NCBI RefSeq assembly: GCF_041956535.1
Contig: NW_027192198.1
Coordinates: 97,043 to 161,042, forward strand
Origin: Calcarisporiella thermophila CBS 279.70
Lineage: Eukaryota > Calcarisporiellomycota
Reading direction: 5' to 3'
Length of the DNA stretch: 64,000 bases
A program made the position numbers and the translations under genes. The notes beneath the pieces were generated by a model, which was not told the DNA's origin, did not search any database, and saw nothing but the letters and a program-made list of their open reading frames with translations. The first letter of the stretch is position 1; each line of letters starts with the position of its first letter. This document shows, in pieces, positions 47,630-59,027 of the stretch.

Positions 47630-49686
47630 CTATAGCAGTCGCAAGTTTTTGAGCAGAAGCGTCAGGAGAAGCGCGAAGACCAGCATGAATGAGAGCAAGG
47701 CAAAGAAATAAGTTAAATCGTCTCGTCCTTCACCGGGGACCCTTACGTTCATACCCCACAGACCTACATAGAGAGGCGATGCAGAAAAAGGAGATGAATA
47801 AAAACTTGGGAGTTCCCGTTGCTGTTCCTACTTGTGAACTACTCACCGGTGACCAAATTCATCGGAAGTATGACACTTCCTAGAGCCGTCAATTTGGTGA
47901 GCATATCATTTGTGTCGTTGCTATTCATCGTTGCGTCAATGCTGATCTGAGCTAAATAATTGGAATGCGACCGAGAGGATATTTTCTCGTAGTGACTAAG
48001 CGATTGCACCATGGTAAGGATGTGGTCTATGGAGCAAAAGGGCGTAAGATCTACTGCCTAAAGATTCCTCTCCCAACCACGGCACTCGCAAGATATTCTC
48101 CGCCTACCTTGCACATCCCCCAAGTACAGCGCAACTTCTGGATTTTCACATCGCTTTATTAGGCCGCGGAGTACATCCGTCTTATTCCCAAGTAGCCGCA
48201 GCATGCCCATCATCTTTTTGCGCGCATACCCGATACGACGCAGCATGTCCGATTGCTCACTCTCTTTGAGAATCAAAACGAGTTCATCGATCGAGTCAAC
48301 CTCAAACTCGATGGACCGAATGATGGGGGCGAAGCTTTAAAAGAAGAATAAGCATGATCATTTAAACACGACCCTGTATAAGTTGCGCATACCTATCGGT
48401 GATGTCATCTAGCAATGCGTAGTTGATCCATTCTATCACGGAAGGCTTCATCATTTAGTCTCTCATGGATATACTGTGCAAGCACAATCATTCTCTCAAG
48501 TACCTGGAGTTACATCAATGTAGTCCTTCAATATCTTAATGCGCCTTCGCACATTAGCTGGGTGCTGAATGGATCGGAAGTGAACCTAGAATAGCAATGA
48601 GTTAGCGCAATTCCCTTCGCCAACTCAACCACTGCAATAGCACACCGTCAAAATTCCTTCTTTCATCACTATCATGTACATGTTCACCGGTTGCAGGTAA
48701 TCGGGTGCGTAATGATCGCTCTCATAGCTCTGGAAGCACACAAAATTGTAGTTTTTGAATACATCGCACTTCTCGCGCGCTTCCTCCATCAGGATATCTT
48801 CGATCGTCAGTGGGTGGATGCGGAAGATGCGGCCGAACGCTGTCATCTCATCATCCGTCGGCGAAAGTATATCCAGCCAAAAGCAACCTGCTTGCAACAT
48901 TTCGGAAAGAGAAGTGCCTGAGGATGGGATCTCGTGGAGCGAACGGGCATGGACCGTACTGGTAGCGGTGGAATAGAAAGTGAATCGGAACGGGGTGTCA
49001 GCCGCCTTAGAAGAGGTGAGGCAAAAAAAAAAAGAAATCCTGGTCATCCTTCTGCCGGCTTCCATGCAACTCTACAAAATTACCTTGTCGGTCGTCTCAC
49101 CATATAAATTCTGCTTTTTCCGCCCAGCTATGTATGGAGATCCCATCTCTCTTCTTACCGAAGCTGGTGACTCTCCGAATTCCGATCGTTCTAAGGATAT
49201 GTATTCCTCAAGGGCATCGTAATCTATCCCTCGTCGATTTCCTTCCACTCCGGGGAAACATACATCATTCTCGACCGATTCGCGCCTGCTCAATGGCTCC
49301 GCATCCGATCCCGGAAACTCCGAATCGGCCTCGTTGATGCCAACATCGATGAGGAGACTCTGCCTATCATTAAGATGGGATGGGATGAAATGAGAAGAGG
49401 CATGGGGAACATCATTGTTGGAGGAGGCTCGGGCAATATTATTGGAAGAGCTGGAACGGGACTTTGAGCCTGAGCGGTGCGAGGTGCGAGAGCTGGTTAT
49501 GGCAGGATCGAGGAACGGCTCGTCTCTATTGCTACTATTGCTGGAATGCAGGCGGGATCCAGAGTAGGTGCTCCTGCGTTGGGGGGGTGAGTGGCGATGC
49601 GCCTCTAACAAAGGATCGCGCTCTTCGCTCGCATCTGGGGAAGTAGCGCGAGATGAAAAGCCCTCATGACTGAAATAATCCGCCAT
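47630..49686 (-). CDS. CorA-type magnesium transporter (Alr/Mnr2 family)
   Basis: Seven exons: 49686-49084, 49005-48646, 48585-48504, 48432-48393, 48334-48108, 48026-47847, 47763-47630; 541 residues. The first 200 are Ser-rich and disordered. The body matches Alr1/Mnr2: FRFTFYSTATSTVHARSL, GCFWLDILSPTDDEM, HPLTIEDILMEEAREKCDVF, DYLQPVNMYMIVMKEGILT, PEWINYALLDDITDSFAPI, and a long coil. The first membrane helix contains the GMN signature (LVTGLWGMNVRVPGEG), the second is YFFALLSFMLVFALLLTLLL. The GMN loop selects Mg2+. Alr proteins sit in the plasma membrane, Mnr2 in the vacuole; which this is cannot be said. The 40-nt exon 4 is in phase with both neighbours. Confidence 0.93.
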
Positions 49687-50356
49687 TTTCCAGAGAAAAA
49701 ATAAAAGCTGGTCCTTCAAGAGGCACTTGGGGGAGGTCTGAGAGCGGAAAAGGGATAGATTACAATAGAAAAATAATAAGGAGAAGGGGCGGCGAAAAAC
49801 AGAGCAAGATTCAAGGAGTTTTATCGCACAAATCTACCAGGTGATCCCTTTTAAGCAAGTCTGAACAGAAGGGAGGAAAACGGAGAGGAAATCGATGTTT
49901 GCCACTTCTCAGCTCGTGTAATTTGAGTCACGACGGATTGTCAGAAACGGTGGATACTAGGTTTACTCTTCTGTGCGCTAAACGGCCTGCAACAAGCCGC
50001 AAGGGTGATCTTAGCTGTACTCTATCTCGTTGGATTTTGATCCCATATCTCATTTTCCTGCATGGGGATCGCACCAATGGGCCGCATGGAGAGGAGGGAG
50101 GGATAGTCGAGTGATAATTGAAATGTCCAGATATTTTTACGAAAAGAAGTCGAAAAAAAAAATAAGAAAATAAAATAAAAAGAGGGAAAATCTAACAAAG
50201 GGTAAAAAAGGAGAAAATGGAGAAAAGGCGAATAAAATATATATAATATTAACTCTTATTTGAAGGGTGGGGGAAGGTGGGTGTAGAAGGGCGTAGAATA
50301 AAACAATGGGACGGGTCGCGAGTTCTCTCCAAAAATACTCTCCTCAGAAATGCAAA
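49687..50356. other. Intergenic, 0.7 kb
   Basis: Upstream of the transporter gene and 3' flank of the cyclin gene. A-rich from 50140 to 50260. No gene seen. Confidence 0.5.
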
Positions 50357-52061
50357 TTAGCGCCTGGTTCCCAGATATTGAGAGACAAAGATTGAAGCCT
50401 TCATGAATCTAATGGATGATGCGGCCGTTAGCAATGGAAAGGAGGGAAAATGAAAATGGGTGCAAAAGATGCGGGGTCTAACCTCTTGTCTGCATATTTT
50501 TCGAAGATGGCCGCATGCTTCTTAGGGTGTCTAAGCAGCTCGACAGTTAACCGCACGACGGGCTGGATTTCTTCCTCAGTATACCCCGAATAATACTGAT
50601 GTGCTCGTGTCTAGCATGATTTATCCATGATTGAGTATTTCAACGGGCAAGATTCACTCAACTGATAACCGAGCACTTACCCAATCACCCTTATTAAGCA
50701 TGCTCCGCGCCAAGTAGTGCCCTGCAGCTGCCAATAGAGAGGTTGGATACGGCAGGAATCGCTCGTCCATCAGGGTGACCTCGATGAGATACTTGGCAAG
50801 CGTTCGGGTCTGCAGATCATATTCATCGGCCTTTGAAATTCGACGCAGGAAGCTATAGGGGCCCGGCCAGCCGAGCTCAAACCTGAGTTGGTTGAGCATG
50901 AACCGCTCGGCCTTTAGAACCTCCTCAGCCGTATAGCCATTGTCAACCATGTAGACGATTTCCGAGACCGAAGGGCATTGGATTTCCTCCACCTTCGCGG
51001 CGATAAACAGGGCAGCGGCGCCCACCAGCTGCAGCTTTTGGAGGGCGACCACTTTGACGGAGAGAAAGCGATCGATGATGTTGATGCAGAGGAAGAGGGT
51101 TTCGGGGAGCAGATGGAAGCGCCCGTGCACTTGGACAAGCCAGTCCACCAAAATTCCGCGCATGCTCCACTCGATCTCGGTCTGGCGCTGCATATAGTTC
51201 GGATCGGGCATATATTTCAACTGAAATGGAGTGAGGAGAGGGAGAAGAGAAAAATGAGTCTCCGTATAATTGCTGGAGAGCAGGATTTGCAGGGGAACCG
51301 CTTACCTCCAACTCGCGCAAATACTGGAATATCTCTTTGGAGTACTCGCCGACCATGGTTGTGTCCAAGTAGTCGATCTCTTCCACAAAGCCGTCCTCTT
51401 CGACGCCAGCGATTTCCTCCTCTTCCACCGTTTCTCCTACCGCCGCCGTCCCCTCCTCCACCGCCTTTTCTTCGTCCACCTCCATCAGCTCTGCGTCCTG
51501 GTCGACCGGCTCAGGCTCGGCGCAGGCAACCACGTCCGTCTCCTCCTCCTCGCACACCCTACCTCGGCGGGTGCGCATAGAAATAGAGCTGGTGGTGCGC
51601 GCATGCACTGTGGTGCGCGTGACCTTGGTGGTTGCGGTGGGGAGCTTCGACGACTTTGATGCAGAGATGCGAACACGCCCCGTGGCTGTGGTACGCGGTT
51701 TGGAGGTCTTGGCTTCCTTTCCTGTCTCCCTCTGAACCTATATGTGGAGGGTTCATCCAAAAAACGCGTTAGCATGGGCACCGGACGCGTAAAGATTCAC
51801 ATTTTAACGCGTCAAATTTCAAGCAACACGTACATTTGAGTTTTCCTCCACCGTCGTTAGCGCGCTCCTACGTGTTCTAGTTGTGGGTATTTTGCCCGTC
51901 TTCTTCGCGTCGCCATCCTTCCCCGCTTGTTGTTTATGCGTGGCGGTGACGTCTATGTGCTTTTTGAGCTCCTTGGGCACGAGTGCCGCCGGAGCAGAGT
52001 TTTCGTCGGTGGGCGCGGAGCGTTTGAGCAAGGGACGCGTCGAGATATGAGTAGTGGACAT
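50357..52061 (-). CDS. B-type mitotic cyclin
   Basis: Exons 52061-51834, 51737-51306, 51220-50681, 50610-50483 and 50408-50357; 459 residues. The cyclin box has LKYMPDPNYMQRQTEIEWSM, RGILVDWLVQVHGRFHLLPE, TLFLCINIIDRFLS, LVGAAALFIAAKVEEI and ERFMLNQLRFELGWPGPYSF, all classic for Cdc13/Clb cyclins; the last exons give YYSGYTEEEIQPVVRL and HAAIFEKYADKRFMKASIFV. The N-terminus has RRSALTTVEENSN, close to a destruction box (R-x-x-L), and many Lys, as expected for APC/C targets. It binds Cdk1 to drive mitosis. An acidic stretch (about 125-175) separates box and tail. Confidence 0.93.
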
Positions 52062-53770
52062 GGGGGGGAGCGTTTGTTAGGATAGTATGAACTTTAAGAC
52101 CAGATATATGTTCTTAATTAATAAAACTTGGCGGGGATCGGTTTTGGAAGCAAAATTCACTCCAAGCTCTGGGATTGGAAGAAAAGGAGATGGGTCAAAA
52201 GTGGAACTGGGAGTCAATGGGATGGGGTGGGGGAGGGTCCCTTTTTCTCCTCGATCAATCAAACAAATCAATCAAATTAAGAGCCGCTAGAGCGGGGAAG
52301 TAGCTAGTATGATGTATTATAGGCAGGCAGGTATTTTACAGAATGGGTGAGGATATAGGATAGGAGTCAGCTTAGAACATGATGTGAATGTAAATAATGG
52401 TATGATTGATTAGGTGAAGAAGAGAGAGAGAAAGAGAGAAAGGGAAGTGCATTTTTCAATTATCAATTTCGGTTCAACATTCTCTGCTGCGAAAGATTTC
52501 ACAAAAAACGCATTCTCTGGCTGGCTGAAATTCACCATAATAATTTAGAGTTCATTAAAGCTTAACCGCCTGTCTTGTGCAGAAAAGGGCGAGCGCGTTC
52601 CTATAGCCACTTGGGAAGCAAGAGCTAGTATCATGGAGAGAGGGGCCTCTCACTTTCCCATTTTCCCCTCTCGCCTTGCCCCCCTCCGATGTCCAGGGAG
52701 AGAGGCATCATGGTAGAGCCCGTGACAATGACAAAATTCCAGATATCAGAATCCAATTTAAAATTCCCCTAACTATACTCGATAAATTTTGTCCGTATAG
52801 CACTCTGAGGGATACAGAGATGTGAGCAAATCTATGCAAAAGCGGCCTCGTGCAAGTGCGGTTGAAATAGAAAAATAATACATCCACATCTCATCAATCA
52901 TTTCGTTAAAACCCACTGCTGCCATCAATAGCAGGCATACATATTGACGCGCCCGCGGCAACATACAAGGATGTTATCGTTTAATTGACTGTAAATTGTG
53001 ATTAAGCTCATCTCATCTCAACCCAATCCATAATCACCGATAAAGTTCTCCATCAAGAACTCCATTGCTATAACTATTCCCCATCTCATTTGCATTTAAT
53101 ATTCAATACTTATTATGGTCGGAGGGAACGTGTCTCGTGCGGAGGTCCAATAGTAATAAGTTGAATTTAGATTGGCAAATCTCTCTAATTACAGAGCTTG
53201 GAGTCAAACTCATTGAAGAATGGCCTAATTTGATAACCATTGCTAAGCTGTGTACAAATTTCAAAACAAAATAATTAACAATAAGTGTGTAAGAGCACTA
53301 AGTATAGTGCAATAACCTACTCATATTACACAGCTTCTCACCCATTTTTCCCCAGAAAAAAAATGTTCATTCGAAAGTTATTGAGATATTCTCTCTTGCA
53401 TAAAAAGAGAACGATAATATTTCCCGAATTATGAAATAAAACTAGACTCAACCCCATTTTTTGTAATGTCTTCTGGGGAGCGAAGAAAAAGCGAAGAGAA
53501 TTCGTTCTATTTTGATTAGAAAGCAAGACAAGTTGTCAATCAAATAATGAAAAGGCTACATAATGGGCCATCCTGTACATTAAGTTGCAACTCGAAGCTG
53601 AATAGTTTGAAGATTTGACCCTCCCCATTTTATCGACTCGAACTGGAGCCATTAGGGAACACGGCTGTCATTGAATGTAATCTCAAATAATAACATTTTC
53701 GATTTAGAGCAGTCACACTCACCGGACACGTTTGGATACGCTATCCTCCCGCCTTAACGGTCTCCATAAA
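52062..53770. other. Gene-poor region between divergent genes, 1.7 kb
   Basis: Holds a GA microsatellite near 52420-52445 and AT-rich sequence. It is the shared upstream region of cyclin B (minus) and MDM12 (plus). No gene seen. Confidence 0.5.
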
Positions 53771-55077
53771 ATGTCCTTTGATATCCACTGGGAGAAGCTG
53801 GATGCTTCTGTGGGCGCCCAGGTCAAGGCCATACTCAACCGCCATTTCTCCTCTATCCGTAAACCTGATTTCCTCGGCGACATAGAAATCGCCGAATTTA
53901 GTTTTGGAACGATACCCCCCCAGATCGAGATCGTCGAAATAGGAGATCCGTTCCCAGAATTCTACCTTCCATCCGATGATGAACTCGAGGAGGATGAGGA
54001 GACTGCTGAGCTCGACGATGATGGGAGGGATCGGGTTACCGGGAGAGATGTGATGCTAAGTGAGCATGAAATGGAGGTGACCGATGCTTTGGATCGGCAC
54101 ACATCCATAAGTGAGGAAGGTCCATTTCGTATATCACATCTTAGTAGTCGAAGTAGCCGCCAGGATCATCAGAGAGACAGAAACAAGGCTGTTTTTGATA
54201 ACGATCTAGATCAGTCATTTATGGAAGACCGCCATTCCAATTCCTCCCAACAATTTGGCACTTCAAATGCGTTTGGTATTACTCGGCTTGGAGTTGCAGA
54301 TGAGGTGGAGAGTCATTATTTTGCATCAAGCTATCTGAGCACGACTGCGTCTGAAAGACATTCGCTGTCACGCAGGACAAGTGCCTCAGACGGCTCTTAC
54401 CTCGAAGCCAAATCAATGGGTAGTAGACCGCATAATTCTGGTAGAAGCCAGCAGAGCATGGGGGAGGAGTCAGAAGCAGCTGCAGCTGAAGCTGAGAAAG
54501 AGAACTTGGACGCACAGGTGCAAGTTCAGATACAATACAAAGGTAATATGAGACTGACTATATTGACAGAACTGCGTGTGAACTATCCGAGCGTGATGTT
54601 CATGGCCTTGCCGGTGCAGCTAACGGTAACTGGGCTTTCATTCAATGGTAAGTTTTTGGCCTTCTTTTCCAAGTCCCCAGCCAATTTTCCCATGGAGTTC
54701 CGTCTTTAGCTACCGCCGTGATTGCCTATTTGCGCCGAAGAATTAACTTCTGTTTCCTAGAGCCAAGTGACCCCAAGGAAAGGTCAGTGAAACAGGCTGG
54801 TCTCGGCATTCTTGAAGTAGTGATGGACTGAATCATCTCCTATAGCCTACTCACCGACATTCGCATAGAATCCGAGATAGGAGACAAGAAAAAACAAGGT
54901 ATTTGAGTGATCCTCGAGTTCGCTTGTCTTCTTTCATTATCTCTCACTCAAGATCTGAGATATATAGTATTGAAAAATGTGGGCAAAGTGGAAAGATTCA
55001 TCGTTGAGCAATTACGCAAGTTCATCGATGAGGATTTTGTATTCCCCAGTTACCACTCCATTCGGCTTGACCCATAG
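53771..55077 (+). CDS. MDM12: Mdm12, SMP-domain subunit of the ERMES complex
   Basis: Exons 53771-54647, 54710-54782, 54846-54898 and 54968-55077; 370 residues. The start MSFDIHWEKLDASVGAQVKA is the Mdm12 hallmark and fixes the start codon. The SMP domain begins there (LGDIEIAEFSFGTIPPQIEI, EIGDPFPEFY), is interrupted by an acidic and Ser-rich insert of about 180 residues, and resumes at VQIQYKGNMRLTI, LPVQLTVTGLSFN, AVIAYLRRRINFCFLEP, DIRIESEIGDKKKQVLKNVG, ending FVFPSYHSIRLDP. Mdm12 bridges Mmm1 and Mdm34 to tether ER to mitochondria and move phospholipids. The insert makes it longer than yeast Mdm12 (271 aa). Confidence 0.92.
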
Positions 55078-55726
55078 CGAAAGGACGAAAATAAGTTATG
55101 AAGCTTTGACAATTGACGTGGAAAAGGACCCCCGTTCCTGCTCGGAAGTCATCCTCCCCCCACAAGTTTATCCTATTGTGCTGCCCATTTTGAAGAAGCT
55201 GATATAAATTTTAAAGGTTCATTTTAATATACTCTTGTTTGAGTTGTATATATTGAAAATAATTATAAGAGAGAGTTTTTTATTATGTATAAAAACGTGT
55301 TCCTTTTTCTTTACTTATCCCTCAACCTACTTGTTTATAATATCTTGGCGACCTGTTCATATATGAAGAATGAGTCCGTAACCCATTGCATTTTTCACGA
55401 GAAACTATATCTGCCAGTATCTCATGAGCCTAGTGATTCGGCTACTCTTTCACTCTCGCTCGAAAAAAATTTTTTATCATAGCATAGGACTATATTAAAA
55501 GAATCCTACACATAGGAACAGTAGGATGGATTTCTACGTCAAAATCACCAAGCTAATGCTCTTGACCCACTTAGATTTTTTTCTTTGATCAATCAATGGA
55601 AACATTTTATTTAATTTCCATATATTACATGAAGCTAATGTCAATGGACTTAACATGACGAGATATAGGTCTTTGATAGATAGGCGTTCAATCGATATGC
55701 GTGTATCGTAGTGGTCGTGAATAGCC
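55078..55726. other. Intergenic, AT-rich
   Basis: A 65-codon frame at 55285-55482 begins with a signal-like MYKNVFLFLYLSLNLLVYNI but has no other support. CTTGACCCACTTAGATTT near 55561 recurs inside the damaged tRNA-like copy near 55880. Confidence 0.4.
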
Positions 55727-55923
55727 TGTACGTGAAACCGATGTAAGCTTCGTACTTTTCGTAGGAGCGATCTTTTCGAGAGTGAAGACTCAATTTCTGA
55801 ACAAGTGGACAGCAGTCACAAACTAAAAGTAAGTGCTGGTGGGGGAAGTGGGATTCGAACCCACGCCGTTCTCGTCGCTTGACCCACTTAGATTTAGTGA
55901 GATAGAGGGTAAAAAGCACCAAA
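55727..55923 (-). repeat. Direct repeat, copy 1, with damaged tRNA-like sequence
   Basis: About 200 bp that align by eye with 56859-57061 in the same orientation, with scattered substitutions. The B box (GGTTCGAATCC on the minus strand) and the 3' acceptor arm are intact, but the 5' half of the tRNA-like body is replaced by unrelated sequence (GACCCACTTAGATTTAGTGAG), so the A box is gone. It borders the assembly gap. Confidence 0.7.
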
Positions 55924-56854
55924 NNNNNNNNNNNNNNNNNNNNNNNNNNNNNNNNNNNNNNNNNNNNNNNNNNNNNNNNNNNNNNNNNNNNNNNNNNNNN
56001 NNNNNNNNNNNNNNNNNNNNNNNNNNNNNNNNNNNNNNNNNNNNNNNNNNNNNNNNNNNNNNNNNNNNNNNNNNNNNNNNNNNNNNNNNNNNNNNNNNNN
56101 NNNNNNNNNNNNNNNNNNNNNNNNNNNNNNNNNNNNNNNNNNNNNNNNNNNNNNNNNNNNNNNNNNNNNNNNNNNNNNNNNNNNNNNNNNNNNNNNNNNN
56201 NNNNNNNNNNNNNNNNNNNNNNNNNNNNNNNNNNNNNNNNNNNNNNNNNNNNNNNNNNNNNNNNNNNNNNNNNNNNNNNNNNNNNNNNNNNNNNNNNNNN
56301 NNNNNNNNNNNNNNNNNNNNNNNNNNNNNNNNNNNNNNNNNNNNNNNNNNNNNNNNNNNNNNNNNNNNNNNNNNNNNNNNNNNNNNNNNNNNNNNNNNNN
56401 NNNNNNNNNNNNNNNNNNNNNNNNNNNNNNNNNNNNNNNNNNNNNNNNNNNNNNNNNNNNNNNNNNNNNNNNNNNNNNNNNNNNNNNNNNNNNNNNNNNN
56501 NNNNNNNNNNNNNNNNNNNNNNNNNNNNNNNNNNNNNNNNNNNNNNNNNNNNNNNNNNNNNNNNNNNNNNNNNNNNNNNNNNNNNNNNNNNNNNNNNNNN
56601 NNNNNNNNNNNNNNNNNNNNNNNNNNNNNNNNNNNNNNNNNNNNNNNNNNNNNNNNNNNNNNNNNNNNNNNNNNNNNNNNNNNNNNNNNNNNNNNNNNNN
56701 NNNNNNNNNNNNNNNNNNNNNNNNNNNNNNNNNNNNNNNNNNNNNNNNNNNNNNNNNNNNNNNNNNNNNNNNNNNNNNNNNNNNNNNNNNNNNNNNNNNN
56801 NNNNNNNNNNNNNNNNNNNNNNNNNNNNNNNNNNNNNNNNNNNNNNNNNNNNNN
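55924..56854. other. Assembly gap (931 N)
   Basis: A run of N flanked by two same-orientation copies of a tRNA-like repeat. A tandem array of that unit is the likely cause of the assembly break. Confidence 0.99.
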
Positions 56855-56858
56855 AACA

Positions 56859-57061
56859 TGTACGTGAAACCAATGTAATCGTTGTACTTATCGTAAGGGC
56901 GATCTTTTCAATAATCAAGACTCAGCTTCTGATCAAGTGGATAGCAGTCACAAACCAAGAGTAAGTGCTGGTGGGGGAAGTGGGATTCGAACCCACGCCG
57001 TTCTCATCGGCATCCCAGGGATAGTCCACTACACTAACCCTCCCCCGGGTAAAAAGCACCA
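56859..57061 (-). repeat. Direct repeat, copy 2
   Basis: Matches 55727-55923 by eye, from TGTACGTGAAACC to GGGTAAAAAGCACC on the plus strand. This copy carries the fuller tRNA-like body at 56972-57046. Confidence 0.7.
56972..57046 (-). tRNA. tRNA-like gene or pseudo-tRNA, isotype unresolved
   Basis: 75 nt with GGGGGAG pairing TTCCCCC as an acceptor stem, a perfect A box (TAGTGTAGTGG) and a perfect B box (GGTTCGAATCC) in the right order. The T arm GTGGG/CCCAC is sound. The middle does not fold as a standard anticodon arm: an ATGAGAA loop on a TGCCG/CGGCG stem would suggest a GAG anticodon but leaves no variable loop. Genomic CCA follows the discriminator base, perhaps by chance. I rate it a probable pseudo-tRNA or tRNA-derived repeat. 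Confidence 0.45.
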
Positions 57062-57129
57062 AAATTTATTGTGACTGCGATTGAAATTCCTGCTTACAAA
57101 AACACATTTTTTCTCTCGATTCACGTGAA

Positions 57130-57200
57130 GCATGGTTGGTTTAGTGGTATAATTGCCGCCTGCCACGCGGCAGACCCGGGTTCGATTCCCGGACCATGCA
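57130..57200 (+). tRNA. tRNA-Gly (GCC)
   Basis: 71 nt with a complete cloverleaf: acceptor GCATGGT/ACCATGC, D arm with AGTGG, anticodon stem GCCGC/GCGGC around loop CTGCCAC (anticodon GCC), T arm with GGTTCGATTCC, discriminator A. No intron. A T run shortly after serves as the RNA polymerase III terminator. Confidence 0.97.
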
Positions 57201-57724
57201 GGATATCTTAATTTTTTTTCAATTCATTTTAAATGAATTATTCAGCCTATCGTTAATTCTTGTTTGAATGAAGATCCATCCCCCCGAGGGGCGTAATACT
57301 AGAGTTAATCATGAACCACTATCTAGCATCCTTAGAGAGCTGGGAGACACTGTGCATGCACAAGACTCTCGCAATATCATTATCATTGGCTTCTCTTTAC
57401 CCTTTAGTTTATCGAGCACAGTGGTTTACTATTTGTGGATGCGGTGGTGTGCGAGAGGGGAGAAAAGAGATCCATTTCAAGCTCATTTCAGTAGGGTGTC
57501 AACAAGCATCTCTAAAATAGTCCAACTAATTATAAATATTCAAATCTATCAAGAGGAAACGGAGGGATAATAGGTAGAGGGGAAAAAAGAAAAACATTGG
57601 ATAATAAATGGTAAGCTACTTCAAACGGTTCCTCATGAGTATTATTGTTGAATTTTTTATCTTCCTCTGCTTTCAAATAACATATATTTCTCAGGTTGAG
57701 TGGAATAATAACAAAAAAAAAAAT
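57201..57724. other. Intergenic, 0.5 kb
   Basis: Between tRNA-Gly and the 3' end of CYT1. T runs at 57211-57220; no gene seen. Confidence 0.5.
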
Positions 57725-59027
57725 CTAGTGTTTTGAAGACTTGGGTGGAGCATAGAGGATCTTACGGTTCGTAAGGCCGGCCCACTTGAATCGCTTCACC
57801 CAAAGTGCTAGTCCAGCCAAAATGGTGAGCATGGCCACCGTCTTGAAGCCCATCTTCTTACGCTCGTCGTGCTCGGGTTCACTTGCCCACGAAAGGAAGG
57901 TCACGACGTCCTTTGCCATTTGCGAGGTGGTGGCGGGAGTGCCGTCCTCGTATTCAACGAGGCCATCATACAGCACTCGGGCCATACCAATGGCACCACC
58001 GGGGAAATAGGGGTTATAGTTGAGGCCTTCGCGCACCTCCACTCCCGCCGGAGGATCACAGTAGCCGGTCAAAAGGGAGAACACGTAGTTCGGACCATTG
58101 TGGCGGGCTTTGATGATGAGAGAGAGATCGGGAGGAAGAGCACCCGCATTCGCGGCACGGGCAGCCTCGTCATTGGGATATGGGCGAGGGAGATAATCAG
58201 AAAGCTAAATAGACGTATTGGAGGTGGAGGAAAAAAGGTGGGAATCCCCGGAAAAAAAAAAGCTTAGAGATGAGTACGAAAGCAGCCTCGAAAAAAAAGG
58301 GGAGAGGATCGCGTACCTTGCCGGGACGCTGGAACATCTCGCCATTATCATCGGGGCCATCGGTATATTCGGCCTCCTTGGCCATCTCGGCGACCTCCTC
58401 CGCGGTGTGCGAGACACCCACCAGGTTACGCCACGCGATGTAATTCAGAGAGTGGCAGGTGGAACATACTTCCTGGTATACTTGAAAACCACGGCGAATA
58501 CTAGCATGGTCGAAGGTGGAGAAGGGTCGCTCGTGATCCCATGGGTAATGTGGGGCATGGAGACCCTCGTCGGCGTTATCAGCGGAAACGTTGGAGGAGA
58601 AGTAGAGGTAACTGAATGTGGTTAGAAGGGCGGCACCACCGGCAGCAAAGGGAAGGGCTTTCTAAACTCTCAAACACATTTAGCAAAACACGCCATCAAT
58701 ATGGCAATCAAAATCGAGAAAGAATACTTACGGAACGAGTGGCATTTGCTTGGGTGGATGCGAGTCGAACCTGATTTAGAGCAAAGAACAGAAACAAAAA
58801 TTAGAATTTACTCGACATCATTAATTCAATGCACTCCATCTTCTTCTGTGGGTCCAAACTAGCGGGATTGCATGGGGCTCACTCAGCATTTCCTCCTGCA
58901 CATCGTAGAGGGATCGCACTCGGCTAAAGTGCCCCACATCGCCCATCATCGATAACGCTCTTACCTGCTGTTGTGCAGAATTCTGAAGCGATTGCCTCAG
59001 GCCGTTACCCGCGAGTCTGGTAAACAT
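57725..59027 (-). CDS. CYT1: Cytochrome c1 of complex III
   Basis: Exons 59027-58965, 58770-58732, 58661-58317 and 58204-57725, all phase 0; 308 residues. A presequence ([21 protein letters not shown]) and sorting helix ([19 protein letters not shown]) precede [20 protein letters not shown] and the heme motif VCSTCHSL, then [33 protein letters not shown] with the Met ligand, and a C-terminal anchor ([20 protein letters not shown]). It passes electrons from the Rieske protein to cytochrome c. The 39-nt second exon encodes [13 protein letters not shown]. Confidence 0.95.

Noticed and set aside
55285-55482. Frame with a signal-peptide-like start (MYKNVFLFLYLSLNLLVYN)
   Set aside because: AT-rich sequence easily gives hydrophobic frames; no cysteines pattern, intron or homology supports it.
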